Assembly: GCF_000182925.2 (NCBI RefSeq)
Contig: NC_026505.1
Span: 310,001-374,000 of the forward strand
Length of the DNA stretch: 64,000 bases
Origin: Neurospora crassa OR74A
Lineage: Eukaryota > Ascomycota > Sordariomycetes > Sordariales > Sordariaceae
Direction: 5' to 3'
In this document: piece after piece, positions 21,870-33,167 of the stretch
How the letters are laid out: each line of letters starts with the position of its first letter
How positions within the stretch are numbered: position 1 is the stretch's first letter
Made by a program: the position numbers and the translations under genes
Notes under the pieces: generated by a model
Seen by the model: only the letters and a program-made list of their open reading frames with translations
Told to the model about the DNA's origin: nothing
The model's database searches: none

Positions 21870-24800
21870 ATGCCTCGCGTGTCCCAATCCGCAAAGCGAC
21901 AGCAGGGTGCGAACAACCAGCGCGACACGAGACATGAAGGTGGCCTTGTAGGCCCGGGCAAGCGCATTCCCAAGCATCAAAGAAGTCACCAGCAGCTCGC
22001 CGCCCTCGATCAACGCCCTACTGCTGCTGTCGTCGATAATGCTGTCCCCACCGCAGCCGTCCCCCAACAAAACAATAACCACAACAGCACGACTGCTGCC
22101 AATGCTTTCCCCGCCCTGCCCGACGACAACAACACCACCATGGCCGCCGAGTCTCTGCGCCGCGGCTCCCTGGGCGGCGCCTACTCCGAGTCAGAGTCCG
22201 CCGAGTCGCTCACCTTTCCGCCCCTGCAGTCTTCCCACGAGGAAAACCACCGTCAGATCAACGTGAACGATGCCAAGAACACAAACGTTCACCGTGACCC
22301 CGGTCCCGTCGAATATGCCCTGACCGTACTCAAGTCCTGCCCGATCTACGATACCATCGCCATCCTCATCATCCTGATGCAGTTGTCTCCAGCCTTCCTC
22401 GCCATTGTCTACATGCTCTTCACCCTCTTGACCTTTGTTCCTCCTGTTACCACTAGTTCCGGGCTGACCATTGCCGACATCTTTGATGGGAACCAGGGCA
22501 CGCCCTCGCTCACGACGCTGGTCTGTATGGACGTGGCTGTGTTGGGTATATGGCTATTTCTGTGGGCTCCCATGCAGCAATTCATATTGGATTTAGCCCA
22601 GGTTGTCATATCCCTTACCCTCGGAGGAGGTGGCAGCTCAAGGACGAGCACGTCAAACAGCATCTTCCTCTGCGTCGCCATCATTACAGCTTCCCAATGG
22701 ACGAGACAGGCTAGGTGGAATGGTCTCACCCATTTGAGTACCCTCTTTGGCACGAATCGCTTCTTTCCAACCAACCATGGTGATCCTTTCGAGCACACCG
22801 TACGCGCTTTCGAGAAAAAGGGACCATATGGCTGGGTTAGAAGCGTTTTGGCTATACATATTCTTACACAGGGACTGGTACGGTACATTCGGGAGTGGTA
22901 TTTACGCAGGGAACGGCGAGATTTGCAGTCACAGAGTCAACTGGATCCGGAGGCTGGCAAGACTGTGTCGTTTTCAGACAGCTGCTCCGACGCGGCGCTG
23001 ATGGCAGCCGATAGCGACGCCCATCTGCAAACAAGTACGGGTACTGTTTCGAACAAGAAGAGACGAAAGCAGAGCGCCCAAGTGAGGATACGACAGCCTC
23101 TCTGGGCCGCCCTGGCTAGCACCAAAATTGTTATGGTGAAGGAGTATGAGCTTTCCCATGCGGCTTCCGAATCAGCCGGTAGCAACGCTACGGATATCCA
23201 CAACTTGGGGAACGCGCCGTTTAATACACAGCCGGAACAGATTTGGATTTGTTACATTGGCAGCGACGAAGTCTGCTTCAACACTAGTTACTTTCCCGAC
23301 TTTCCTGATGACGAAACCGTTGATGAGGCTGGAACCCCTGGCGTCAGCATCGCCAAGCCCTTTTATGTCCGAGTCAACAACGCGAAATGGCAACCGACAC
23401 GCATCATTCCTATTGAAGGCACCGAAGAAGACAAGCACCAAGGCACCCGCTGGACAGGCGACATCTATGGACTTACCCCCTTATCCAACTATGCATGCGA
23501 ATTTGTCAGCACTCAAACCGACCAGGTTATCTACAAGGCCAATGTCAGGACCGTCCAGGCCAAGAGTAGGGATCCCGAGGCACCCGCAAAGGCAGCACCT
23601 ACTAACCAGCGCGTTGATAACGTTCGCCACGACTCCCCGGTTACTACCCTGAGGGCTTCGATTGCGGCTGCCGAGATCAAGCTGGCTGACGAAAAGGCCC
23701 GGCTCAAGACTGCGCGCAAGGAAAACAACCGTAGGGTCAACGCTGCCAAGAAGGAGATTGAGAAACTCACGGCAGCTGTCCAGTCCGCGGGAGGTGATGA
23801 TGACAAGCTCAAGCAAAAAGTGGCCCAGAACAAGATCCAGGAGAAGCGAGCCGAGGAGGCCATTGCGCAGCTGGAAGCCGAACTCAAGGAGCTTGAATCC
23901 ATCCCCGAGGAACTACTTGCGGAATACCGCTCCAAACAGAGCACTTGGAAGTCCGAGAAGGGTCGCTATGAGGAAGCCCGCTCTGCATTCAAGAGCTTCA
24001 AAGCCACGCTCGAGTCCGAGGTCAAGGTCCTGAAAGATGAGCAAACCAGCCTGCAAGCCAAGCACAAGAAGATTGAATCGCGCATCAACAAGGTCAAGGA
24101 GGAGCACAAGCGCATAACGGACGCCAATGCTCAGGGCCTTGGTGAAGCTGAACGCCGGCGCCAGAACCGCGCCACCCTCGAAGCAGACATTGCCACGGCC
24201 GAGAGGCATCTCACTGATCGCATCAATTCCGTTAAGAGCATGAACATGGCGAAGCAGGCACAGATCACCGACTTGAGCAACCAGATTCACGCGTATCTGT
24301 CTAGTGTGCAGGAGGATATGGCGTACAGCCATGCGGCGGCTGTTGCTGGCAGTCAGTACCCGCAAGCAAATAATGCGAGCACTGGCTGGGGAATGCCTCC
24401 CGTTGGTCCAACCGCCGCAGCAGCAGCTGGTAATAGCACCTTTGCCCACTCGCCGGCTCAGACTCTTTGGCCCGCAGCCACTGCCGCGGCATCAGGTTCC
24501 TCGTCTCTAGGACCCCAGACTGGTTCAGCAGCTCTTCTCCCCCCGCCACCGATTGGAGGACCCTTCAGCAATCCCCTTCAGCCGCAACAGCATTCTCAGC
24601 AACCGGCTATTGGCACTCCGGCTCAGCAACGCAGGGCAAGAGGCAGATCCTCGTCGATGCTTAGTGACATCTCAGGATTTACCGAGTCCACAGATGAAGA
24701 TGAGCGTGAGAGACTCGAACGCGAAAGACTTGCACTAAGACATGGTCAGCATCATCAACATCAGCACAGCAACCCGAATACCATCTTCGGCACCCCGGGC

Positions 24801-25127
24801 TCAATGCGCGGAGCACCGCCCGGTTTTGGCTTCCCAACTCGTCAGCAGCGACTCGCCGGCAACAACGGAACCTTTGGTCCCATCGGCGGTGGCTCGACCT
24901 CGGGCTCCAACGGATTCACCAGTGGTACTGCCTTGGGATCCGGCTCCGGCTCCGGCTCGGGTTCCGGGTCTGCCGTTGTCTCTGTTGGGTCGGGATCTGT
25001 TTCAGGTTCAGCCTTGGGTTCCGGTGTTGACTCTGGTCGTAGCAGCGTCAGGTCCGCCGGAGACAGTGCTGGTAGTGCTAGTGCTGGAGGAAGCTCCAAA
25101 GATCCTGGTAGCCCTAGCGATCGTTGA
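21870..25127 (+). CDS. acrB: AcrB-like ubiquitination-network signalling protein
   Basis: This is a single-exon gene of 1085 residues. The N terminus (RQQGANNQRDTRHEGGLVGPGKRIPK) and the overall layout match the fungal AcrB group. Membrane segments follow at about residues 150-195 (hydrophobic run ending TFVPPVT), 215-250 and 262-275, then the segment with FEKKGPYGWVRSVLAIHILTQGLVRYIREWYLRRERRDL (about 310-350). The region ~400-570 has a conserved fold with YELSHAASE, QIWICYIG and GDIYGLTPLSNY. A long Lys/Glu/Ala coiled coil spans residues ~590-820. The tail is Gln/Ser/Gly-rich with a Gly-Ser repeat (about 1025-1060). In Aspergillus nidulans AcrB is linked genetically to the CreB/CreC deubiquitination pathway and carbon catabolite regulation; the same role is inferred here. 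The start lies in an undisturbed frame after a CT-rich leader. Confidence 0.85.
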   Translation: MPRVSQSAKRQQGANNQRDTRHEGGLVGPGKRIPKHQRSHQQLAALDQRPTAAVVDNAVPTAAVPQQNNNHNSTTAANAFPALPDDNNTTMAAESLRRGSLGGAYSESESAESLTFPPLQSSHEENHRQINVNDAKNTNVHRDPGPVEYALTVLKSCPIYDTIAILIILMQLSPAFLAIVYMLFTLLTFVPPVTTSSGLTIADIFDGNQGTPSLTTLVCMDVAVLGIWLFLWAPMQQFILDLAQVVISLTLGGGGSSRTSTSNSIFLCVAIITASQWTRQARWNGLTHLSTLFGTNRFFPTNHGDPFEHTVRAFEKKGPYGWVRSVLAIHILTQGLVRYIREWYLRRERRDLQSQSQLDPEAGKTVSFSDSCSDAALMAADSDAHLQTSTGTVSNKKRRKQSAQVRIRQPLWAALASTKIVMVKEYELSHAASESAGSNATDIHNLGNAPFNTQPEQIWICYIGSDEVCFNTSYFPDFPDDETVDEAGTPGVSIAKPFYVRVNNAKWQPTRIIPIEGTEEDKHQGTRWTGDIYGLTPLSNYACEFVSTQTDQVIYKANVRTVQAKSRDPEAPAKAAPTNQRVDNVRHDSPVTTLRASIAAAEIKLADEKARLKTARKENNRRVNAAKKEIEKLTAAVQSAGGDDDKLKQKVAQNKIQEKRAEEAIAQLEAELKELESIPEELLAEYRSKQSTWKSEKGRYEEARSAFKSFKATLESEVKVLKDEQTSLQAKHKKIESRINKVKEEHKRITDANAQGLGEAERRRQNRATLEADIATAERHLTDRINSVKSMNMAKQAQITDLSNQIHAYLSSVQEDMAYSHAAAVAGSQYPQANNASTGWGMPPVGPTAAAAAGNSTFAHSPAQTLWPAATAAASGSSSLGPQTGSAALLPPPPIGGPFSNPLQPQQHSQQPAIGTPAQQRRARGRSSSMLSDISGFTESTDEDERERLERERLALRHGQHHQHQHSNPNTIFGTPGSMRGAPPGFGFPTRQQRLAGNNGTFGPIGGGSTSGSNGFTSGTALGSGSGSGSGSGSAVVSVGSGSVSGSALGSGVDSGRSSVRSAGDSAGSASAGGSSKDPGSPSDR

Positions 25128-28100
25128 GCTTTCCTTTAGTCTGCCGTGCTTGGCCTGCATGCCTTGCCTGTCTGTTGCGCCTGTTTGGCCTGCCTGTTCG
25201 TTCTGCTTGTGCTTGCTTGAGTGCTGTCTGCTGGTCTGTTTGACCAGTGTCTTCCGTTCGTTCGTGTCTTGGATAGATCGCGGCTGGGATGATTGCTAAG
25301 CTGGTGCGCTTGACCGCCTGAGTGTCGTGGCTGAAGTCATACCGGCGATGTGGTGGATGTGCCTAAGGCGACGTCACTTGTCGGCCGTGGAAACTTGATG
25401 TCGCTTGTCGTGGATCCTCGTTGTGGACGATGTGGGCTTTATCTGGCTGGCCTGATGTGTTGACGGCACTTGAGCCGGGAAAAGATGTACCTAGCGTAGT
25501 ATGATAATCCGAGCGGACCAGTCCTTGTTTGTTTTTCTCTTCATCTTCATCGATCCTCTCAAGTGATTCTGTTCTGCCTCCGCTGTCGGATCTTGAACTG
25601 ACTGTCGTGTAGTGGCTGAATGCTAGAAACCGAGCAGAAGTTGTGTAGCTCAATTGAAAGGGATACACCGCAGAATGGGGAGCGCCCTTTTATACCTTCA
25701 CAAGACTGCCCGATCATTGGCCTTTATCACACTCCTCAAATACAACCGTCTTTCCACTTCTTTGACATGCTCCGGTTATCTACACTATGTGCTGGGTTCC
25801 ATTCCAGGCAGCTTCGTGCCAATGTGCCAATGTCCAACATCCCAGGGTGCCATAATTCGGCTCTGTTTGTCGTACGGGTACTGATACCGAAGATGCTTGC
25901 TTGCTTTAGATCGGAGTTCCGCCCGTTCCAGTCCTGTTACTGAACAAGCTTGCAAGGCAACCATCCCCTTGAGATTTTTTATGATAACAACATATGAAAA
26001 CATGTTCTTTCGGGTTGCCTTGCCAGGCCAGCCCAGGCCTTCCATTGACCTCTTAAACCGTTGATCTGCCAGTGACGAGAGACCTCCATCCCGCTTCATC
26101 TCTCTCTACCTACTCGCAACGTAAGGGATGGCATATTTGCCTTTGTTAACCGAGTGTACATACTCACCTAGTTAAGCCTAGAACTACAAGAATAGGTAGA
26201 TAGGTAACGGGAGGAAAGGCCTTGTTACTATAATAGGCCATAGTAGGCTGTTTTCCTGGCGTTCTCTCTCTACATCACATCGACCAAACGACATACCTAT
26301 TTTTCGTCTTCTTCTTTTTCTTCGCTGCATATACTACCTACCTACCTACCTACTCTCATTAAACAGATAAAGGTTTGGACATGTTGCCAGTTTTCCCATC
26401 CAACATGAATCATTTCATCCAGTGTTGGTCTAGTCCCTCTTCTCAAATTTATCGCTTTACTTGGCGTGTTCTGTCCGCGTGAACTTCTTAACCTCTATAT
26501 CATTGTCTCTCGCGTGCGCGCTCATTTGTCATCCGCGACACGTTTCCATCGCTCAGTCTTGGCGGCTATCTCCTCCTCCTTTGCTAAGCGTGTGGTGTTA
26601 GAGGGTTCAATTTGCATCCAAACATCTCATCTTCTCGCCTGCCGTCCGTTGTTCGTCGACTGTTATCAAATCCTCAACGATCAACGTGCACCTCATGTAT
26701 GGCGGTACCTCTACCTCTAGAGCCGCATCAAACCCGGCCACATAGCCGGTCTCCGAATGGTTAATGAATGCACTTTGCCTGCCGCTAGGTACCTTACCTA
26801 AAAGTACTTCGTCTCTTGTGTGCGGTGCGGTGTGGTGTGGTGTACTTTGCTGTCCATTCAGCACTGCATGCTCCTTCCCTAGGTACACTAGTGATCCTGC
26901 CTGCGCACCTCCTCCATTCATTCCTGCGAGGTCTCTGTGTCCCGCACCCATCTTGGCGGTATTGCGTAGACTTCACCGTTGAATTTACATAATCAAGTAG
27001 GTAAGTAGGGTAGTATCTTCTCCTTTCCCGTTCGTTCACCTTTCTTCTGTCTTTTGTACTAAATACTGTGTACACTACTGCACACCCCTATATTGGCATT
27101 ACTACCTATGTACAATACAACATGCCCCCTTTTCTTTACTTTTTCCGAACCGCGCTTGTCACGCATCGAATCGAAGCGCGTTCGATTTATGTACTTAGTA
27201 CCCCCTTGGGGAATGCTTCTGTTGCGAACCAATGTGACATCACCCTGCGCAATTGGTGTGGTTCTGGAAATTACTGCGTTGCAGCTGGACGGTGGGAGAG
27301 GATGGTGATTCACTTGCGATGGTCTTCCTTACGCTTGCGGATATTTCTGTTGAGAATGAAGTCCTTTCTTTGCCGAACGATGGTCTGGTCTGCAAGATCG
27401 TGCTTTCTTGGAACGGCGGCTCTCAAAGGGTCAATTGCACTTTCAATTCGTGTCTGCAAGTCTGCATGCACATGCACATGGATGGGCATACATACCTACC
27501 TAATTATGTAATAAAGTCATTGCAACCGAGGGACGCATTCAGTTCCCAAAACATCCGTCAAAACTTTGGTTCCCCAATGACGGAACTTCCTTCTTGTCTG
27601 GTTCATGTTCATGTTCCCCAGAAACGCCACAAGCCACATCCGTCCAATTGTCTCAACCATCTCCCAACCCAAATCCGATTTCCATTCCAGTGAATGCATG
27701 CAATTCCCCAGTCCGTCTCTGTCCGTCTTCATATGCTTTTTCCTTTGTTCTCCAAGATCAAATGTTTCAAAACGCCACCTCACCCGAGGCTGAATTCTGA
27801 AAAACACCAGTCCTAAAATGGTTCCCTAGAGGTACACTTGTATCCCGTCGGTCCCGCCAAGCCGACATATGCGGCGCAAAATACTAGGAAGGCCGTCTGT
27901 AGTGTACACACTATGCCACGCAGACAATCGACTCGGTGCTCGTCGGTGGCGGCGTTGGACGGAATTTGGTGGGACTGATCGACATGTCCACGTCTCTACC
28001 TAGGACAACTACACAGTAAACATGTCTTTGTTCCCCTCTGCCGGGTTGTTAAGCTTACGACGACACCTCTTCGGGCCGGGCTGGAGTTTTGCGGTAGATT

Positions 28101-29978
28101 TGCGTCACAGGTCAAGCTGACATTCAGTTGGTAATGGAGAATGTCGTACAGCTTTTTCTCCGAGTTGAAGGAGGGCCTCTACTCAGCCTCAACCCACACA
28201 ACAAAACAGTATTCCAAGGTTGCCATTTTGTTGGTCTCTCGCAACTTTTACACCTCCTCTTCATCCTTTCTCCTATGTATGTACCGTACCTCTTTCTATA
28301 ACCCTGTTCAGTTTGCTGTCTTTTACTTTACTGTACCTACCTACCTACCTACTCATTGTGCAAAACCAAAACGTAAAATCCTCACCTCGCCGCGAACATC
28401 TCACTCACCAACCACAACCCATTCTGCCACCTGCCCCATTAGGTAAAACCCAGGGCCAATCATTACAAAAACCACTTCGTAAACTCCACATGCACTGTAC
28501 CTATGTATGCACTCATCAGTGGTTAAACGATCCCCGATGCATCCTGCAACGCACAGTATACCTAAGTAAGTAGAGTACAATTACAATTACGCAGGTACAT
28601 TGGCAGTACCTGTACATAGAGGCAACAACCAGAGAAATCGGTCTACCAAGATCCAAAGATCCACGATTGATCCAGCCGTTCAGAGCTTGAGGTAGCCCAC
28701 CCAAAATTTACCTGTACCCGAAAAAAAGACCCCAAGGTGGCTGAGTCTTTTTGACATAGTACCTACTATCAAATGTTGCAACCGCTTTCTACTTCGCTTG
28801 CTCGCTCTGGTCTGGTCTGGTCACTCACGTTACCTCAACTAACACACACACCAAGTAGGTTAACTCTGTACTTCCTGCTCTTTCGTTCCATGTCTTGGGC
28901 AGTTCAAGTCATTTATCTGACCGGTTCGCGATCCCAAAGAAAAAAAAAAAACCCCGAAAACAAATCCGCTTGGACATTGAACTGGACCAAGCGAGGTGAG
29001 GAAATCCGTACCTACTCAGGCGAATGGCAGGCAGGCTTCAGTTCCAGTTCCAGATTCCAGTTCCAGTCTGGATTTCATGAATATGACCAAATTTGCCTTG
29101 CCAGGTTTGTCTGCCACCTGTCACTGCCACAATGCCACTTGCCACTACCTATTTTTGCCTGTAGTGTACCTATACATGCCAAGGTACCTGCACAGTACAT
29201 CTTTCCGATGCATCATCCATCGGCCGACATGCTTGACCTTGCCATGCACTGGCTGCACTGGCTGCACTGGCTGCTGGCATGGACCCGACGGACAGGGGGC
29301 GGAGGAAAAAAGAAAAAAAAAAAGAAAAAGGGAAAAGGCGGCATTGATTGAGCCGCAGACACCGCAGTCCAGACACACTGGATGGCAGGGATGGATCCAT
29401 TTTTTTTTTTTGGAAGGAAGGAAGGAAGGATCACGGCTCGGACGGACCTGGGGCGGCACGGGTGTTTGAAGCTGAGAGAAATGAGGCAGACATGACATCG
29501 GTATGTGTGGTTCCAATTGACGTTTCTTGGAGTCATTTGAAACGCTCTTGAGGCGCTTGTGCGCTTGTTTATGATTCCTGGAAACTGTTTCTTGTGTTTC
29601 AACGATAAATGCTTAACGACTGATCGGGATTTCGCATTGCTAATTTGAACTTTTTTTTTTCAGTTGAGAGGTATTTTTCGGCGAAGAAAGTAGTTTTTTC
29701 GACTCCTCTAGCAATGTTTTCGTGTGATTGTGATTTATTCACTCGCCCAGTAGTTCACAGTCACATTTCAAAGGGGAAAAAAAAGTTCCGGCACAAAATC
29801 CATTTGTAGTTGTACACCTAAGGAACTTTCATACAACATTTCTTTGTCGTCGTAAAGGTATCATTCAAGCAACCACCACCTTCCATTCCCGGCATCCAAC
29901 TTCTCTTTATTTTCTTTTCCAACCATCGTGATTATTTCCACCGCACCACAGAATTACCACCCATCATAAATTGATAAT
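25128..29978. other. gene-free spacer, 4.9 kb
   Basis: No gene is supported. All the frames are short, lack bias and conflict on the two strands. The spacer contains TAGAGGTA-type motifs (near 26705, 27828 and 28617), (CCTA)n tracts (26335-26352 and 28337-28352), A/T runs (28940, 29401) and an A-rich (AAG)n tract at about 29306-29336. The part near 29979 is the 3' flank of the CFEM gene. Confidence 0.5.
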
Positions 29979-30616
29979 TTAAAAAGCAGCAAGGGCAGCA
30001 AGGGCAGCGACACCGAAGCTGCCAATGTAACCGGCAGAGGCGGCGCCGGCATTGACGGGGCTGGAAGAGGCTGGGGGAGCCATCGAGACGGTGCCGTTGC
30101 TGCTGCTGGAGGAAGAGGGAGCGGCAGAGACGGTAGAGGTGGGAGCGGTAGCGGTGGCGATGGCGGAGGTGGTCACAGTGGTGGCAACGACAGTGGAAGT
30201 GGGAGCGGTAGCGGTGGCGATGGCGGAGGTGGTGGCAGTGGTGGCAGCGGCAGCAGAGCTGGAAGGAGCAGCGTCAGAGCCGCCGGCGAGGACCTCCTGG
30301 CAGAACTTCTCGGTGGCAGGGAGAACGTCGTCTGGAAAGGGAAATTGATATTAGTATGAGTGGGTTTTGCGAGAGATGTAGAAGGTGAAAACTTACTCAG
30401 AGCAACGGCGGCACCGCACTTGGAAATGACACAGGAGGTGGCAGTGCTGACGAGAGCGTCCTTGTTCTCGCAGAGGCACTTGTGATCGGTCTTGGAAGTG
30501 CAGACCTTGGTGGCGGCGTCGTCAACGCAGGGAAGGGCGCACGAGGGGATAACAGAGATGTCCTGGGCGGAGGCAATGGCCACGAAGGCGGCAAGGGCGA
30601 CAGCGGAGTACTTCAT
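29979..30616 (-). CDS. GPI-anchored CFEM-domain cell surface protein
   Basis: There are two exons, complement(29979..30331) and complement(30397..30616), giving 190 residues; the intron is GTAAGT...TCCAG, 65 bases. Residues 1-17 are a signal peptide ending ASAQ. The CFEM domain (about 19-95) has all eight cysteines in the family spacing: C-x3-C (SCALPC), VC, CLC, SC-VISKC and FC. The Asp preceding VCTSK is in the position linked to haem binding in yeast CFEM proteins (family knowledge). The C-terminal half is Ser/Thr/Ala-rich, with a tandem 20-residue repeat (TTSAIATATAPTSTV twice) that is a likely O-glycosylated stalk, and ends in a hydrophobic GPI-attachment segment (GYIGSFGVAALAALAAF, preceded by NAGAAS). 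It should sit on the plasma membrane or wall. A TATA-like box lies upstream at 30777. Confidence 0.93.
30131..30240 (-). repeat. 60-base coding minisatellite in the CFEM stalk
   Basis: Two near-identical 60-base units encode the repeated Thr/Ala-rich 20-residue stalk block. The unit is a multiple of three, so copy-number change would lengthen or shorten the stalk without breaking the frame. Confidence 0.8.
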
Positions 30617-30776
30617 TTTGAATTAGAGTTGTTGTAGTAGAGTTGTTATTAGATGTAATAGGTTGTTTGGCTGAACGAAAGTCGGCTGGAGGCTGGAAAT
30701 ACAGAAGCGACTGTGTGTATTTTGGTGGTGGAGAGACAAAAGAGGGAATAGAAGGTGCAAGGTGGGGAGGATGACG

Positions 30777-30787
30777 CCCCTTTTATG
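30777..30787 (-). promoter_or_regulatory. TATA-like box of the CFEM gene
   Basis: On the minus strand the sequence reads CATAAAAGGGG, about 160 bases before the ATG at 30616. That is a plausible core promoter element given the distance and the A/T core. Confidence 0.4.
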
Positions 30788-31026
30788 TTGATGGAAGGTT
30801 GTGTGTGTCAAAGAACGGCACCGAACCAGCTTCCTTCCTTGCCTCCCATGGCTTCCAAGACCCAAGCCAAGGCCCTAGAAAGGAGGGTGGTAAAAGACGG
30901 GGGTGGCTGGCAGCCCGACGGTAGCATCCCATCCGGGCCCACCGAATACTACACAGTAGTGTCTTCTCGGTAGAGGTGGTATTCACACATTCCACGCCTC
31001 GCACTTTTTGACGTGCACACGGCGTA
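30788..31026. other. short intergenic stretch between promoter and element B
   Basis: No gene is seen. It holds the remaining upstream region of the CFEM gene and runs up to the left border of the inverted-repeat element at 31027. Confidence 0.4.
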
Positions 31027-31201
31027 CCGCAAAGACTTGGGTCATTGATTTTCAATTTTCCTAGAAATTAGGCATCATTAGACATATATTCAATTTTATC
31101 GTCTTTCATATAACTTCTGGCGGGCCTGAATGTTGGAGTATGCTTGCAGACTATGCACAATTTCCAGGAAAGTCGAATATCAATGGCCCGAGTCTTTGCG
31201 G
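31027..31201. mobile_element. MITE-like inverted-repeat element, copy B
   Basis: The left end and the reverse complement of the right end both start CCGCAAAGACT, then C/T-GGG-C/T-CATTGAT, and go on to TTTCCTRGAAATT. Over ~45 bases I count about six differences, mostly C/T or A/G. TA dinucleotides flank both ends (31025-31026 and 31202-31203). At 175 bases it is the most compact and best-preserved copy. No open frame is present. The right half shares GCTTGCAGA and ATTTCCAGGAAA with copy A, and its middle shares ACTTCTRGCGRGC with copy C. Confidence 0.7.
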
Positions 31202-31203
31202 TA

Positions 31204-32970
31204 CACTAGAACCCCGAGTGTCGTCCTCGTTGCGTTGTGGGGGAGGGACTAGGAAAATCCGCTTGTTAGCAGGCACCCTGGATTCTGAGGCGATAGTTCC
31301 ACTGGGCTACGTACAGATGCTCCCATGAATGGCTGGATCAAGCAGAATGGAGCCGTTAAATGTCATGTCCCTGGCTCGTGTTGCGGAGCACTTGCCCTAC
31401 ATCGGCCATCTCGGCCGGGCAAATTGCGGCGGCGGAAGGACGGAACAAGCAGACAGGCAGGACCTGCCAGGAACTGGACAAGGACCGGACGAACTGCTGG
31501 TTGCAGTCCTGGACCGGCGTGGCCAGCGTGGACCGGTTCGCCCGCAGAATCAGGAATCGCACCAGGTGCTCCTTGCGAATAATGATGTACTACGCAGTAG
31601 CAATTTCAGATGCACGGACGACGGCAAGAAGGGGGATTGTAACCATGTCGTCCTTTCAATCGCCGCCGCTTGACCCAATGAGGATTTATCCCCAGACGAT
31701 TGACATATGCGATTGTGTTGGAATTCATCACATTTTGCATCCATTCAGGACTGGTTTGGCCTGGGGATGGACGGAAGAGCTGACAGAAGTTCGGGCGGGA
31801 ATTGAAAATCTGGGGAAAGTGGATGAATGCATATGATTGTCACTGTCAGCCTCGGCATCGTGGAGCAGGTTGTGGATGGTTTCACAGGGGGGAGGCCTGT
31901 CCAAGGCGACACGCACACAGACACACAGCCGACACCAGCCCTGAGAGGCCTGGCCGACCAGGCGTGGAATTATGACACCCTTTTCCGTGCATGATGACAC
32001 ATGCCATAATATCTCCGACCATGTTTCTGAAGTTTCACATGGGAGATGGTGATAGTGGTTTCGGGATACACCAGAAGCGTGCAAGGTTCGAGACTTGTCA
32101 TGTTCAAGTGTATTTCCCATTGTCTCACAACCCGAGATGAAGAGGGCTGTCAGGGTTCACTTACCCACGAACAAAATGGATCCCCTTGAAGATTCAAAGT
32201 GGATTGAAGGGTCGGGTGTCCACCTTGTCGGATTTTCTGAATTCCTGGTTGAATATCATGATTTAGCGGCCACGACGACGATCAACAGAAAATCGGCAAG
32301 CGAAACGGCAACACAGCACTCGCTACCTGCTGTCCCAACCGTAACCTGTGTCGTATATCACGTGGTGTAGAGGTTGAATACGAGTTGATTCACTCGCGAT
32401 GTAGTCAACATGGCGGTTGAGCGGTATAAATGTACCATAGTATGCGCCAACAAGGGGAAACTGTGACATTTGGGGTTCCACACTTCCACACCACGAAAAC
32501 CGCTGACCTACATAAAGCCGAGGACGAGAACCCCCAACGAAAATAGCACCCGGAGCTAGCCAAAAGTCGTCGCGGTCTTGATTGTAAGTTTCGGAGATTG
32601 AACTGCAACCCGCCACTTGACTGATGACTCTGTTGCGACGACCTCGGCGACCAAGACATGGTATCCGACTGCGAATGGACTCTGGATTTAGCACAAAGGA
32701 GAAATTGTCATGCGAATCCGAAGTTTACCTCTGGACGGCGATTGGTTGCCAGAGGCCGGTTGTAGCCAGATGCGAGATTCCCTCGATTCATTCCGACCGA
32801 CGACGTCACCCTTGACATAAAAATTGGTGTAGTGTTACTTTCGTACCGGGGCTGTGGGAAAGCAAGTGTGGCTTCGTGTCGGCTGTCGATCAAGGAGGGT
32901 GTGACTGTTCCCGGTGTGGTGTGTGCGGATAATTGATGTCTTCTCCAAAGTAATAAATCAGCTCGCTTTC
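31204..32970. other. intergenic, no gene seen
   Basis: Several frames of 60-158 codons overlap around 31325-31836 in all three plus frames, with no consistent bias and no recognisable motif. They are treated as chance or relic frames. Confidence 0.45.
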
Positions 32971-33167
32971 ATGTCCTCCTCCGCTGGTCCTTCTCTCAAG
33001 CTTGGTGGCAGCAGGGCCGCCCGAATTCATCATGTGAGGCCGTTATTACTGATCTCAACGGTATCGGGCCACATCTTCAACATTATGCCCTTACTTGATC
33101 TCAGAAAAAGAAGCGTGATCTGCCCGTTGTAGCAGCTTTGGTGTGTTTCGTCTTTGGGACGGAATGA
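32971..33167 (+). CDS. tentative very small two-exon gene
   Basis: A possible gene is join(32971..33033, 33105..33167), 41 residues. Exon 1 encodes a start rich in Ser/Gly with basic residues (SRAARIHH); the intron starts GTGAGG and ends CTCAG; exon 2 encodes KKKRDLPVV followed by a hydrophobic segment (AALVCFVFG). The layout (basic patch then one short membrane segment) would suit a small mitochondrial or ER membrane protein, but the product is very short and the family is not recognised. It could be the front of a decayed gene. Confidence 0.27.
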
